Positions 46,618 to 58,670 of a DNA stretch of 64,000 nucleotides are shown here, in pieces (position 1 is the first letter of the stretch; each line of letters begins with the position of its first letter). The DNA is from Fagopyrum homotropicum. Lineage: Eukaryota; Streptophyta; Magnoliopsida; Caryophyllales; Polygonaceae. The notes under the pieces are model-generated. The model did not search any database. It saw only the letters and a program-made list of their open reading frames with translations, and was not told the origin of the DNA. The position numbers and the translations under genes were made by a program. The stretch lies in the NCBI GenBank assembly GCA_033239125.1, contig BSWB01000001.1, positions 115,872,916 through 115,936,915 of the forward strand, in the 5' to 3' direction.

Positions 46618-47298
46618 ACTCTTACTTCAAGACCAATGCATCAATCAGTTATTGGTTCAAAATGGGTCTTTTGAAACACATTGGATGAAAGTGAGAAAGT
46701 CATACGAAACAAAGCACGACTTGTAGCACAATGGTATAACCAAGAAGAAGGTATTGATTATGAGGAGACTTTTGCTCCAATTGTCAGGTTAGAAGCCATA
46801 CGTATGCTACTTGCATTTGCATCTTTCATGAGCATGAAACTTTTTCAAATGGATGTAAAATGTGCTTTTCTAAACGGCTTCGTAGAAGAAGAAGTCTACG
46901 TTGCTCAACCTCCTGGTTTTGAAAATGATGATTTTCCGGATCATGTTTTTAAATTTAACAAAGCTCTTTACGGTCTTAAGCAAGCTCCTCGAGCTTGGTA
47001 TGAAAGATTGCCTAAATATCTTCTTGAAAATAATTTTAAAAGAGGTTTGATTGATAAAACATTGTTTATCAAAACTAGAGGCAACGGCATTCTAGTAGTA
47101 CAAATCTATGTTGATGACATATTATTCGGTGCTACTAATGATTCCCTTTGCAAGGAATTTTCAGATATTATGTGCAGGGAATTTGAGATGAGCTTAATGG
47201 GAGAGCTAAATTTCTTTCTTGGACTTCAAGTTACACAAGAAAAGAAAGAAATTTTCCTCAATCAAAGCAAGTATACTAAAGACTTGCTTAAACAGTAA
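46618..47298 (+). pseudogene. Copia reverse transcriptase
   Basis: Same frame as integrase. A stop at 46672-46674 lies just before LDESEKVIRNKARLVAQ. Conserved blocks: ETFAPIVRLEAIRMLLAFA, MDVKCAFLNGF, ALYGLKQAPRAWYE, and the active site YVDDILFG (near 47107). The stop at 47296-47298 separates it from RNase H. Confidence 0.92.
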
Positions 47299-48060
47299 AA
47301 AATGGATCAATATAAGGTTGCAAAGACTCCTATGAGTTCAACACTTTCGCTAGATCATGACAAGAATGGCAAAAGTGTAGTACAAAAGGAGTATCGAGGT
47401 ATGATCAGTTCATTGTTGTATCTAATATCTAGTCGTCCTGACATTATGTTTACCGTGTGCATGTGTGCAAGATTTCAAGTTGATCCTAAAGAGTCACACT
47501 TGATAGCTGTGAAAAGAATTTTTCGGTATCTCAATGGCACTAAGGATCTAGGGTTATGGTACCCACGTCAAAGCTCGTTTCATCTGGTTGGCCATTCAGA
47601 TGTAGACTTTGCAGGTTATAAGGTCGATAGAAAAAGTACTTCTGGATGTTGCCAATTCTTAGGGTCATCCCTAATTAATTGGCACTCCAAGAAGCAAAAT
47701 TTTGTTGCCCTATCCACAGCTGAAGTTGAATACATAGCTACAGGAGCTTGTTGTGCTCAAATTCTCTGGATTGCTCAACAACTTCGTGACCTTGGTTTTG
47801 ACTTGAGAGGTATTCCTATAAAATGTGATAATACTAGTGCTATTTCTATAACCTAAAATCCTGTGCAACATTCAAGGACTAAGCATATTCATGTAAGGCA
47901 TCACTTCATACGTGATCATGTTGAGAAAGGTGATTTTTCGATTTATTTTATCTCAACTAACTTGGAGCTTGTAGATATTTTTACCAAGCCTCTTCCTGAG
48001 GAACAATTTAATTTTAATAGATTAGAGCTTGGTATGTTGAACAAGGAAGCATTAGCGTAG
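47299..48060 (+). pseudogene. Copia RNase H and pol C-terminus
   Basis: Continues in frame: YLISSRPDIMF, GHSDVDFAGYKVDRKSTSG, STAEVEYIA (RNase H catalytic acids), a stop at 47854-47856, then HSRTKHIHVRHHFIRD and VDIFTKPLPE, ending at the genuine pol stop 48058-48060. Confidence 0.92.
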
Positions 48061-48493
48061 GGGGAGTAAACGAGTTTTAATCGTCCTACGGATGCAACCT
48101 AATTGATGTTTTCAAGGACCTTGAAATAAAATTCAAGGGGCCTTAAAACATATTTCAAAGGGTACATAAATAAAATGGATCAATTAGAAATTCATATCTT
48201 TTAGATATTGAATTATCAATTTTATTCTTCAAAATGGATTTCAAAAGGTTTTGTTTTCAGATTCAAAGGATTTTGAAAAGTGGTTACCAAAATTTATGGA
48301 AGGAATTTTTATCATCTATGATTCTCCCAAGATCTTAAAAATCTTTTGATCTTATGTTGATTAGACTTCTTCCAATAAAAACCTCTTCTCTTCCCTCTTT
48401 ATTTCTTCCGCTTCCCTTTTTCTTTGAAAGAACGGTACTTTACTTTGCTAATTTTCCAAAACCCTCTTCATCTTCTTCTCAAAATTTTCTCAA
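48061..48493 (+). other. Spacer between copia pol and extra ORF
   Basis: Non-coding. Contains variants of the family palindrome (TCAAGGACCTTGA and TTCAAGGGGCCTTAAAA near 48110-48145). No clear TATA box. Confidence 0.6.
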
Positions 48494-49873
48494 ATGGAAT
48501 CCAAGATACCTTCAATCAATGAAGCAACATCTTCAGTTCCAAAACGACAGAGGTTCGTTCAAGTGTTGTTTGACTCTGACTCAAGTTCCGACTTTGGATC
48601 GAGCTCGAGTTCATCAGGGTTCTCTAGTCACGCGGATATTTTTGCTAGAACAGGGTTTCCATCAAGCTGGTTCATCAACCCAACAACAGCTAAAAAGTGG
48701 GTCATGGAGTATGATGACCGCTATCAGTGCATGTGTGAGGGAGTACACTGCGAACTGTTTACTTGCTCGTCTATGCCACGTCTTGAAGCGCTCCAAGCAA
48801 GCTCTATATGGATTATGTTGAATCCAGGAGAATCGTCATATCCTAGACTGACCAGATTATTCTATGCCAACTTGACGGCAAGACGTGAGAGAGGGGAGTG
48901 GATTCTAAATTCGGTTATCAAAGGTAAGAAAATCACCCTCACTTCTGAAATTTTAGCAGATATCTTTGGAATTTCTCTCTATGATGCTTCAGAAAATTCA
49001 AACCCTGCTAGAACTTTAAGGCTAGCCAAAGAACAGCTTCTCCTTTCTGATGCCTTATCACCACCCACCATCATATGTTTAACTCTGGAGGCCAGGATAA
49101 TTTATGCTATTTTAGACAAATGTATAGTCCCCAAGTTTGCCAACAAAGACATTATAACTAATGTTGTGTTGATCTTAACTTACAATGTGATAAATGGGTT
49201 GAAAGTAAATCTGCTTGAAATCCTCTTGTCTCATATGGTGAATGTTATTAATTCTCCAAGTACCAGTCACCTACCTTATGTGAATTTGCTTCCCATAATA
49301 TTTAGACACTTTTCAGTAGATTTTTCTTATGAGGGGATGCATCTTTACAATGGAGGAATAGATGAAGCTTTCTTTGAGACAATAGGAATTCAAAAGACTA
49401 AAGTGGGTTTTAGTACTGTGTGGGTGTTAATGGAGCATCCTGAATGGAATTTTTCTACACAGTAGTGGCTGGAATTTGTGGAAGAGTCATTGACCTCACT
49501 AAGATCTGATTTTGTGGAATTTAGAGTTTTAATGACTGATAAGATGGACAAAACTCACGACTTACTGGGCATTCTCAATCAGAAAATTAATCAGTTGTTC
49601 CATGTAAGTGTTATGTCTTTAACAGCTGCTAGTAGCATTAAGCCCATATCAGAGGAGGATGGACAGGAGACTCATAAGGATACTGAGAAGGTTATGGATC
49701 AATGTCATAAGGTTGTCAACGATAAACCCATTCGTCAACCCTTGCCAGAAGATCCAAATATCATGACGATTGAAGAGTTTAGGGTAGTCAAGAAGTATGC
49801 CAAGGATTCTACACAAAGAGGAACGGACTTATCTCTCATAGAACGTGATCTTGTTGATGCAAAGGATCAGTAG
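48494..49873 (+). pseudogene. Extra (env-like) ORF of the SIRE-like element
   Basis: 460-codon frame with one in-frame TAG at 49463-49465. Ser-rich N-terminus (DSDSSSDFGSSSSSSGF). Central domain with PRLTRLFYANLTARRERGEW and VIKGKKITLTSEILADIFGI, the pattern of the plant transposon-protein domain found in extra ORFs of several retrotransposon lineages. The C-terminal part (EESLTSLRSDFVEF, LLGILNQKINQL) looks like a coiled coil. No signal peptide. In SIRE elements an ORF at this place has been called env-like, but nothing here shows a membrane glycoprotein. Confidence 0.7.
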
Positions 49874-50206
49874 AGAGATATGTGCCTACGAGACTATTAT
49901 GGAAAAGGAAGTTTCTACAAGTTGTACAAGGAAAGCTTAAGCTCTCGGCCTGCCATGAGTTTTTGAAAAACATTTTATAGTTTGAAAATACATTGGTTTT
50001 GGGTTTGTAATCGTATTTTAAGACTTCCTACTTTGACTGCTTTTCCTCCCTTGTTGAAAGACAAAGGGGGAGAAATGTGATCCGATCCGATATTTCGATA
50101 TACTTCATTTTGCATTTTTAGTTTTGAGATTTTCATATATGCATTGCTAAACTAACAAATGCAGGTACGATAAAACTTTTGTGTTGTCTTCCATCAAGGG
50201 GGAGAT
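49874..50206 (+). promoter_or_regulatory. 3' tail and polypurine tract of copia element 1
   Basis: Non-coding tail; a first purine tract AAGGGGGAGAAATG near 50064 and the functional-looking tract CATCAAGGGGGAGAT at 50192-50206 directly before the LTR. Confidence 0.85.
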
Positions 50207-51366
50207 TGAAAACTTCACCTTGATTATAATGGTTTACAGGTGTTAATGATGCAAGACTTCACACAAATGTAGTAGTTCATTGCAAGTATTGATTATATTT
50301 CTAGATATTTGGTTGGTTTAAATTCATTGCAAGTTTCATCTAAATATCAAGGGCCTTGAAGTTGGATTCCAGAACAAAGGAAGATAACAAGTTCAAAAGG
50401 ACAAAATCAAGGGCCTTGGAATTATAGATGCACGGAACAAGAATTCAAAATGCAGGTGAAGATTTTATTGGAAGATTCTGTAACGGAAAGATCTCATCAA
50501 CCAAAGATCTTATCAACCGAAGGAAGATCTTATTAAATGAAGGAAGATATCAACCGAAGAATAGATCATATTTTCTAGAAGATTTTCTAAACAATAAACA
50601 AAAAATATCTTCTCTCTCAATTCAACAGAAGAAGAGAAGATCAAGGAGTAAAGGACTTAACGTGTTCGTAGGGGCTGATGACTTACAACGTCTACCTTAT
50701 CTCCAAACAAGAAACGATCTTCATGGAAAAGAAGATTCATCTTCAAACGGTCATCTCTACACGGCTAGAAGTAGAAGAGTATAAATGAAGATGATAGTCG
50801 AAGAAGAAAGACACACAAGCTCACACAAGGAAATCTCTTTACATCTTCTAGCAACATAATCATCTTCATTCGTTGTTTTTCTTTCTCTCATTCACGCAAA
50901 AGCTTTATCCCCTTAGAGAGAGAAAACACTAGAGCTCCATTGGAAGATATAAATAGTGTTGTACTAGAGTGTGTTTTACTCTGCGAAGTAACTAGGCTAT
51001 TATAGCTAGGTTAAGAGTTGGAGCTAGATCGTAGCATTGGCTACATTGAGAGAAGAAGGGGATTTCTTCTAGTTTGTATCTAGGACTCTTTGAAGCTGAT
51101 AATAGATAGTTAGATCCTACGGATATACCCAGGGACGGAGAGTACGATGTTTAGAGCCGAACTTCGTAAACATATCCTCGTGTCAATCTTTTCAATTCCG
51201 CATCATATATACTTTATTGTGACTAACTTTGTTTTGCAGGAGCAAGAAGTCAAGGCCCATGAAAAGAGTTTCAAAGCCTTGAAATCAAAGTTTCATGAGA
51301 AGCACATATTGACATCAAAGCCCTTGAGTATCATTTAAATTATTTATTTCACCTACCGGTTCTTCA
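50207..51366 (+). repeat. 3' LTR of copia element 1
   Basis: 1160 bp, TGAAAACTTC to GGTTCTTCA; TATAAATG at 50780-50787. It lacks about 90 bp near the end compared with the 5' LTR, including the exact TCAAGGCCTTGA copy. Confidence 0.92.
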
Positions 51367-52068
51367 GAGACCTTTCCTGATCCTTATTTGAGTTGAGGTT
51401 TCAGTTTGCCAAATCTTATCCTTGTTATACCTTTCCTGGTTAAACGCAAGCCTAGGATGAGACTTACTTGGTGATTCCTTCGTTTGTTTACCAAAGATCA
51501 TGAGTGTTAGGTAATAAGAGTTTATCCTTTATTGGGGTTTGAGTGTGCCCTCATCCCATCATTGAGAGTTAGCGTAAGACTTACCCGGTAAAGGTTAGTT
51601 ATATTCCCTTGGGTGGTGTGTTGGTTTGAGATTATAGTTCCTTTCCTTAGTACCTTGAGACTTACCCGGTGAGAGGATCTTTGGTTTGGGATAGTGAGTA
51701 GTGAGACTTATCCGGTGATCTATTCCCACCTTAGAAACACCTTCCCTTTGCAAACCTCAGTTTTGTCCACATTATCTTTTGAGATCTTGAGTCGGAACCC
51801 CAACTGGATGCTTTAATCTCTAGAATCTGTATTTCCTTACCTGGTTATTACATCATCTTTGATATCTTTTCTGTGTTGCTTGTTTTTGTTTGACAACCTG
51901 AATTGCCGATCTTTGTTTCACCATAGTCCTTGTGTTCAACCCTGGAGTATTTTCCATTATTACAATTGATCCATACACTGCGGGTTCGCATATTGTTTCA
52001 AGCTTATATTTTAGGTTATAAATTTAAAGCTATATCGTTCACCATACACACACGTTTGAGAGCGAACA
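51367..52068 (+). mobile_element. Right part of the 5' LTR of Athila element 2
   Basis: Resumes exactly where 32434 stops, after the duplicated GAGAC. Holds four GAGACTTACCCGGT-type repeats and ends GAGCGAACA. Confidence 0.93.
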
Positions 52069-52074
52069 AGTTTT

Positions 52075-52092
52075 TGGCGCCGTTGTCGGGGA
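52075..52092 (+). promoter_or_regulatory. Primer binding site (tRNA-Asp), one mismatch
   Basis: TGGCGCCGTTGTCGGGGA; C-to-T at position 12 compared with element 1. Confidence 0.9.
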
Positions 52093-52196
52093 CTTGGTCA
52101 AGACCAAGTTCGGTTTCGGTTGTCTTTTGGGGATGATGTCCTTGTTGCTATTGATTGCTTTACTTGAGTGATTTCGCAGGATCTTTCCTTATGTTT

Positions 52197-53788
52197 ATGC
52201 GAAGAACTCGTGCTGGAAAGGAAATCATTACTTACGATCCCGAACCAGAAAAGACATACAAAAGAAGATTGATAGAAGCTAAGATGGCCGATCAAGATAA
52301 TCGAAATCTTGAAGCCGGATTGAAGGAGGCATTGGAACAACTTTGCCTCAGTAAAGAAGAATTGCAGAGAGAGAAAGACGAGACTCGTGCAAGAACTGAA
52401 GAGATTCAAGCTGATATGGCCGCTCTACGAGCTAAGATCTAACCTCGACCGGTCCTAGTTGCTCGACCGAGGCAAGATCCAGCCCTAGTTGCACCGGCTG
52501 AGATACACCCACCACCTCGGATGCTGGCCATGCTAGATAGAGGCAATCTTTTTGCTGGAGTTTTGAAAACCCTAGGTCAAAGGATTGACCCGAATCAGCA
52601 AGTGCGGTGTTCAAGAGTCAACCTAGGAGATCCAGCTGAGCATGATTATGAACTTCGACCTGAAGTTCTAACCATGATTCGACAATGTCAGTTTGGAGGT
52701 TTGGAAAGAGAATCTCCACATCAACATTTACAAAAGTATGAGAATCTGATGGATACTTTGAGACCATCAAGAGTGGAGAACAACAATTACAAGTTGAGGC
52801 CTTTCTACTTCTCATTGAAAGACAAGGCTCTTGCTTGGGATCAGTCTCTTCCAGCTGAAAAAAACAACACATGGGAAGAGATAACGACGGAGTTTCTTAC
52901 TAAGTTCTTTCCCTCATCAAAGATCAGTGAATTGAGGGGTAAGATCAATGCTTTTATTATGAAAGAAAAAGAAAGTTTGTCCAAGTCATGGGAAAGGTTC
53001 AAAGACCTTTTGTTGGATTTCCCTCATCATGGGATTCCAAAGATCGAGTTGCTAGAAATCTACTTCAAGGGTTTGGATGGAGGCAATCAATTCAAACTCC
53101 AATTACTTTCCGCTAGCACTTTCAAGGATATGCCGGTAGGCGAAGCTTGGGAATTCATAGAAAAGCAAGCTTTACACATAGAGAAATATTCCCATCAAAG
53201 GGTTGAAGATGGAGCAAGGCGAGTTAGCTTTCCGGATACAACATCAAATGCTGCTCAACTCACCACGCTCAACAATGAAGTCAAGGCATTGAAGGAACTT
53301 TTGGTAGCTCAAACTAAAAAGGAGCAAGATGTTGGGTTTGTAGGAAGAGGAAATTATTAAGGGTCGCGGAACAACAACAACAACAACAACAACAACAAGA
53401 ATTTCAACAACAATTGGAGATCAAATCAACAAAATCCCGGTAAACCTTATTCTCATGCTGAAAATGCTCTTAACACCCCCTCTTCTTCTTCTTCTTCTTC
53501 TTCTTCTTCTACTCCATTGAGAAGCTAGAGGCAATATTGATCAAGTTCAACGCTATGGAGACTTCTATGAACTCGTTTTCAAAGGCACAAAAAGCCTTAG
53601 AACAACAATTTTTCAACATGGCTAATGAAGCACTAAGAGATCATGGAAAACTTCTAGGAAGGACAAAAAACAACCCAAAAGGGCAAGTCATGGCTATCAC
53701 AACACGCAGTGGATTGAAGACTGCAGATGCAGTACCTCGGTCGGACCACGATTAGGCGAGGAACACCTCGGTCGAGGTTCCAACCGAG
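52197..53788 (+). pseudogene. gag of Athila element 2
   Basis: ATG at 52197 (MRRTRAGKEI), then the same coiled-coil N-terminus as element 1. Stop at 52440-52442, the frame continuing in phase through the capsid domain (DYELRPEVLTMIRQCQFGGL ... PHHGIPKIELLEIYFKGLDG) to a stop at 53358-53360. Beyond it, an AAC repeat (53370-53397) and a TTC repeat (53483-53511) replace the Asn/Ser-rich linker and the frame changes. The end of gag (53537-53755) is another fragment. Confidence 0.88.
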
Positions 53789-54989
53789 ATGGAGCCCCAG
53801 AAAGCAAAAGAAAAAGCTAAAGTTTATGTTCCACCACCTGCTTATAAACCACCACTCTCGTTCCCTCAGTCTAGGGCGCGGGCACATCTAGACAAGCACT
53901 TTGGTAAGTTTATTGACCTTATAAATAAGCTACATATTAACATCCCTTTCATTTATGCTATCTTAGGAATGCCCACCTATGGGAAGTTTTTGAAAGAGAT
54001 CTTATCAAGGAAGAGAAAGTTGGAAGACTTTAAAGAAGTACGGATGACCTCTAGATCTTCGGAGCTCATTCAAATCATGAAGGAGAAGATGCCACCTAAG
54101 TTGAGAGATCCCGGTTCGTTTTGTATTCCCATCCAAGTTGGGGATGTGACTTATGATGCACTTTGTGATCTAGAAGCTAGTGTGAGCATCATTCCTCTAG
54201 CACTTTGTGAGAAGATCGGCCTTGGAGATCCTAAGCCCGTGAAGATGACGTTATACATGGCGGATCGCTCCAAAACCCGTCCCGTTGATATCTTGGAGGA
54301 CGTTCCCGCCAAGTTAGGTAATTTCTACATACCTATAGACTTTGTTGTGCTGGACATTCCCGCAGATTATCCTATCCCTATCACCCTCAAACTAGTGGGC
54401 AGGTTGAGATCTCGAATAGAGAAATCAAGGCAATTTTAGAGAAGACCGTTTTGAGGACAAGGAATGATTGGTCCATGAAGCTGGATGATGCTCTTTGGGC
54501 TTATAGGACCGCAATGAAGACTCCCATTGGTACCACCCCTTACAATTTTGTATATGGGAAGTCTTGTCATCTACCCGTTGAGCTGGAGCACAAGACAAAT
54601 TGGGCAATCAAGTGGTTGAATCTTGACATCAAGGGAGCTAGAGAGAAGAGACTTTTAGACATTAATGAGCTGGAGGAGTTGCGTTTAAATGCCTATGAAA
54701 ACGCCAAAATCTACAAAGAAAGAACGAAGAGATGGCATGACAAGCATATCATCCCAAAGGAGCTAAAAGAAGAAGATCTTGTTTACTCTTCAACTCCCGC
54801 CTCCGCCTCTTTCCAGATAAGTTGAAATCTAGATGGACAAGACCTTACGTTGTGAAAAATGTTTTTCCCCATGCTGCAGTTGAAATATGGGGTGAAGCTA
54901 GCGGAAGCTTTAAAGTCAACGGTCATAGGCTGAAGAAATATCAACCGGAAGTTCCGGCTGAAGAGATTGCACCCTTATACCTTGTTTGA
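53789..54989 (+). pseudogene. Protease fused to integrase C-terminus by deletion, Athila element 2
   Basis: Protease region with CDLEASVSIIPL (Gly of the D(S/T/L)GA motif is Glu here) up to DYPIPIT. At about 54380 it jumps to CCCTCAAACTAGTGGGCAGG, which in element 1 lies in the integrase core (23873 onward). About 1.23 kb present in element 1 is missing, including the integrase zinc finger and first catalytic Asp. The integrase C-terminus then follows (KLDDALWAYRTAMKTPIG, KSCHLPVELEHKTNWAIKWL) with a frame change near 54790, ending at TGA 54987-54989. Confidence 0.88.
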
Positions 54990-55787
54990 GGATGACGTAC
55001 GGTCCAGCTAGCGACCTTAAACCAAGCGCTTCTTGGGAGGCAACCCAAGGTATTGCTTTCTTTTCCCCTTTTCTAGCTTAGTTTAGATAGTTTGCTTTGT
55101 GTTTTTGCGTCCTCCTAGACAGGAGTCAGGTACTCTCTAAAAAGAAATTACAACTCAGTAGCTACATGGAAGGACAGAAGTTCGAGAAATTGAGAAGACG
55201 GAGTTTGACTGAGGCACATCTCGGTTACTGTCACATTACCTCGACCGAAGTGTTCTCCGTCAACCGAGGTGCTTAGGTGTGACTTCCACTCTGACACCTC
55301 GGTCCGCTCAGGAACATCTCGACTAAGGTGTAATCAAATTCAGCGAGGGGTATAAAAGGGTGAGACGGTTTCCCTCTCCTCTCACTTTTCCCTCTCTTCG
55401 CACACCTCGATCGCGGCCCTCTCCTCACTCAAATTCTCCATTCTCGATCGTTTTCAACGATTTTTGGCTCCAAATCACCAGAAGAAGCAAGAGATTTACT
55501 TCCCAAGCAACAAACAACACAGAGAATGCTTCGAATCTGCAGATTTAAGGGTATTTTTCCATAAACCCTAACTCATTCTATTTTTCTCGATTCTGCGTAG
55601 ATTTGGCTTTGGTTGCCATAGGTTGCTGTTGAAAAGGATATAAGTACCCATAGGAGGCTATTGGTAGTGTTTTTTGGGGGAAAACCTTGCAGTTTTCAAA
55701 TCTCACCTCGCGCAGTACTTCGCCTCGGTCGACTCGACTGTGTCTTGGCCGAGGTGTTCTTGACCCAACCGAGGCGATCTTCCAGTC
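54990..55787 (+). promoter_or_regulatory. Internal promoter region of Athila element 2
   Basis: Motif variants (CTCGACCGAAG, CAACCGAGGTG, CTCGACTAAGG) between 55215 and 55330, then TATAAAAGG at 55351-55359 and a pyrimidine-rich leader. The layout matches 24704-25292. Confidence 0.6.
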
Positions 55788-57226
55788 ATGAGCAATTCAC
55801 CCAGATCTGATCGTCAATTGGCCTTGAGGGTCAGGCCCAATAGTTCACACCATTCCTCTCCTTTTTCTGCATCACAGTCCACCATCCCGGTGATTCATGA
55901 GAGACATCAGCGGAATTTTGATCGCATATGTGGGCGCCCCACCATTGCCCCAAGGTTTTTACATCTTGATGCCTTCGAGTGCCTCCACGTGGTGGAGGAC
56001 TTGAAGAAGATGATTTTGATGGTTGGTTTGGAGGACTTTATGGCCATCAGAGCGTCGGCTTATTTGCAGCCGACTTTGGAGTTTCTGAGTTCTGTTACCT
56101 ACGTGCCGGAGCGTAGATGGATCAAGTACAGGTTGATGAAACAAGTATTACGCAGTTCCGCTGGATCAGTTTGGGGAGATGTTTGGCTTCCCGACCCCTA
56201 CAGTGACAGATTTCCCTTCTCGAATGCTGGCTCAGAGTTTTTGGGGCGAGATAGCCCATGTTACTGATTATCGTGACAGATGGCAGCCTGGCAAATCCCA
56301 GGAGCGGATCATCTTTCACCTTGCCTTCCGCTTAGCTCACAGGATTTTCAGCGAGATGCTTCTGGCGCGTACTGAGACGCCCTAGAGGTCAGACAGGGTG
56401 AGCTGCTGAGTCTATTTTGTATGGTCACTGGAGGAGTTCTAGATTTTGTTTCCATGCTGGCAGATGTTCTTCACAAGATAAAGGGGATGTCGAAGGGCGA
56501 TATCTGATGTGGTGTGCTGGTGACCCACATCGCCACTTCTATGGGATTAGACCTATTTGGATGTACACGGGTTTCGGCTCCGAAGCCACTGGGATTGCAG
56601 GAGATGATTATGCGGCGCATTCTCGTTCCTCGTGGTCTTGGCACACCTTATGTTGCCATGACATGGGAAACAAAGTTTCCTAAGGGTATTCTCTGGTCTT
56701 CCCAGTTTTCATTTTATGATCGTCAGTACTGGTCGGCTGCGTGGTTTCCATACATGCAAGATAATGCTGCTAGAGAGGCAGCCGATGCTGCTGATGATGA
56801 TGTTGGGTATGGAGGAGGCGTTGCTATGGACACCGGTACTGATACCGGCGGGCTTAGTATTCCCACCGTTGACCTTGACGATGAGGCCACGGAGGATGAC
56901 AGGGAGGCACCTGCACCACCAGCCGCTATGCTACCACCACCTCAGTGACGAGCCCGCCGCCGTAGAGATCCCGAGGCACATCAGCGGATCGATGATCTTA
57001 CAGACAAATGATAGATTCTTACGCCGCCATGACAATTGGTATCACCTAGCGCTTCGATGATTAGCGTAGATCCATTAAGGGATGGACACACAGGATGGAG
57101 GAGAGCCATCACTTCCAGCGTCAAATGATGGAGATACAATTTTAGCAGATGATGGGCTATCCGTTTGATCCATCTCAATATCCCTATATTCCACCACCAC
57201 CGCCGCCGCCAACTGACGAGGATTGA
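55788..57226 (+). pseudogene. Extra ORF of Athila element 2
   Basis: Homologue of 25293-26735, starting MSNSPRSDRQLALRVRPN. Frame breaks near 56150, a stop near 56385, a further stop near 56507 and others near 56948 and 57010 leave it dead. The conserved domain (PVIHERHQRNFDRI, LQPTLEFLSS, AHRIFSEMLLARTETP), acidic segment, coiled-coil region and proline-rich end (PPPPPPPTDED) are recognisable. It keeps lysine where element 1 has a premature stop. Confidence 0.8.
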
Positions 57227-58655
57227 GAGCTTCATCGATTTATTTTCTATATTTATTATGCATTTCAGCTTGTCCGTTGAGTGTTTTGTTCCTTCTGACT
57301 TATATTCGACCCATTGGGACAATGTGTCCCAAGTATGGGGTATTTGGTGTATTATTCGACTTGTTTGACTATGGTTTGTATGACTTATGGATATTATCGT
57401 TTACTTGGCTTTATATGCTTATCTATCGTTACATGCATACATATAGGTTTCTGTTTGGGAAATACGTCAAAAACCAGTTTGAAAATTTTTTTTTTGACTC
57501 AACTGAGACGTTCTTGGCTAAACGAGGTCGTGAAAACCGAGGCACATCTCGGTTGAACACCTCTGACACCGTAAGAACATCTCGACCGAGATGGGTTTTT
57601 AACTGAAAGTTTTCCAAAACGTTTTGTGCTTCTGTTTTGGATATGACCTCGATGAAGATATTTGTCTGCAGATTGGTTTTGAAATCTTTATATGCTTGAA
57701 AGGTTTTATGATATGTTTAAGTTGCTAAATGCTTTGTTTGAAATTCTAGCATGTTTAATACTTTGTTTTTTATTAAATTATGTTGGATTTGAAGGTTGAC
57801 ACCACATTATGAGTTCTCTCACATTCTTCTTGGGATGATTAAGACACTTCATTCTCTTCTTCTTCTTCTTGATTATGCTTTAGCCCCTCATATACATATT
57901 TGCCTCCCTTTATCTATCCGGGAATTTGGATGATGTTGACCAAAAGCGTGTGAAGTGAAGTTGAGATCTTGGCCGAAAATGTTAGAAAGAAACAAATTAG
58001 GTTTGGGGACGTTGATTTTGATGATGAGTAACTCGGAACCATTCACATAGCCGGGTGTTTGTGTCTTGCCAAAGTCGGATTGATCGATAGTCCTAACGAG
58101 TCATGGTATGTGCATCATGGGTTTGAAGCATCTCAAGACATTGATGATTGCTGATCTCCTAGGCTTCGGTTATTGTGCACCTCTGTCCTTATTCCCAAAA
58201 GGTAAAGTAAAGTGAAAATAAGCAAAGCTTATTGGTGGAAGATGTTGTGATTCAAAGAAAGTGAAGTAAGATCCTATTCCCGGATTCTAGCACCATATTA
58301 TCCTAAATACATCCCACCTTGGAACATTTCTTGACCTCTTTTGGAAGCCCTTGAGACCTCGAGTATGTTGATTGACTTGGTGGTTTAAACTGGATTATAC
58401 ATGATTGATTTTGATGAATATGATTTATTTTGCATTCTATGATTTTATGCAAAGATGAACAACTTTCTTATATTTATAAAATGTTTTGATCATGTCTTAA
58501 TTTTATTTGCCATGAAGCATTCTCTTAGGGTGATCTATGAATGGAGCGCACCACCAAAAAGTTTTGAAATGTTTTTCATTGATCTTTTTGATGACATACA
58601 ATCCATTCTATCTTGTATCTAAGATTTGGATCTTTCTTGGGGACAAGTAAGGGAC
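57227..58655 (+). other. 3' noncoding tail of Athila element 2
   Basis: Contains the internal polypurine-like 15-mer (57331-57345), an exact CTCGACCGAG at 57581-57590 and the conserved block 58023-58188. Confidence 0.75.
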
Positions 58656-58670
58656 AAGTATGGGGTATTT
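58656..58670 (+). promoter_or_regulatory. Polypurine tract of Athila element 2
   Basis: AAGTATGGGGTATTT, adjoining the 3' LTR. Confidence 0.75.

Larger units (their letters stand above)
32435..51366 (+). mobile_element. SIRE/Maximus-like Ty1/copia element 1
   Basis: LTRs 32435-33683 and 50207-51366, both starting TGAAAACT and ending GGTTCTTCA. The direct repeat GAGAC is at 32430-32434 and 51367-51371. Initiator tRNA-Met primer site after the 5' LTR and polypurine tract before the 3' LTR. Domain order gag, PR, INT, RT, RNase H is copia. An additional ORF between pol and the 3' LTR, two zinc knuckles and large size (about 9.7 kb once the inner LARD is removed) suggest the SIRE/Maximus clade. 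All genes carry stops. Confidence 0.93.
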
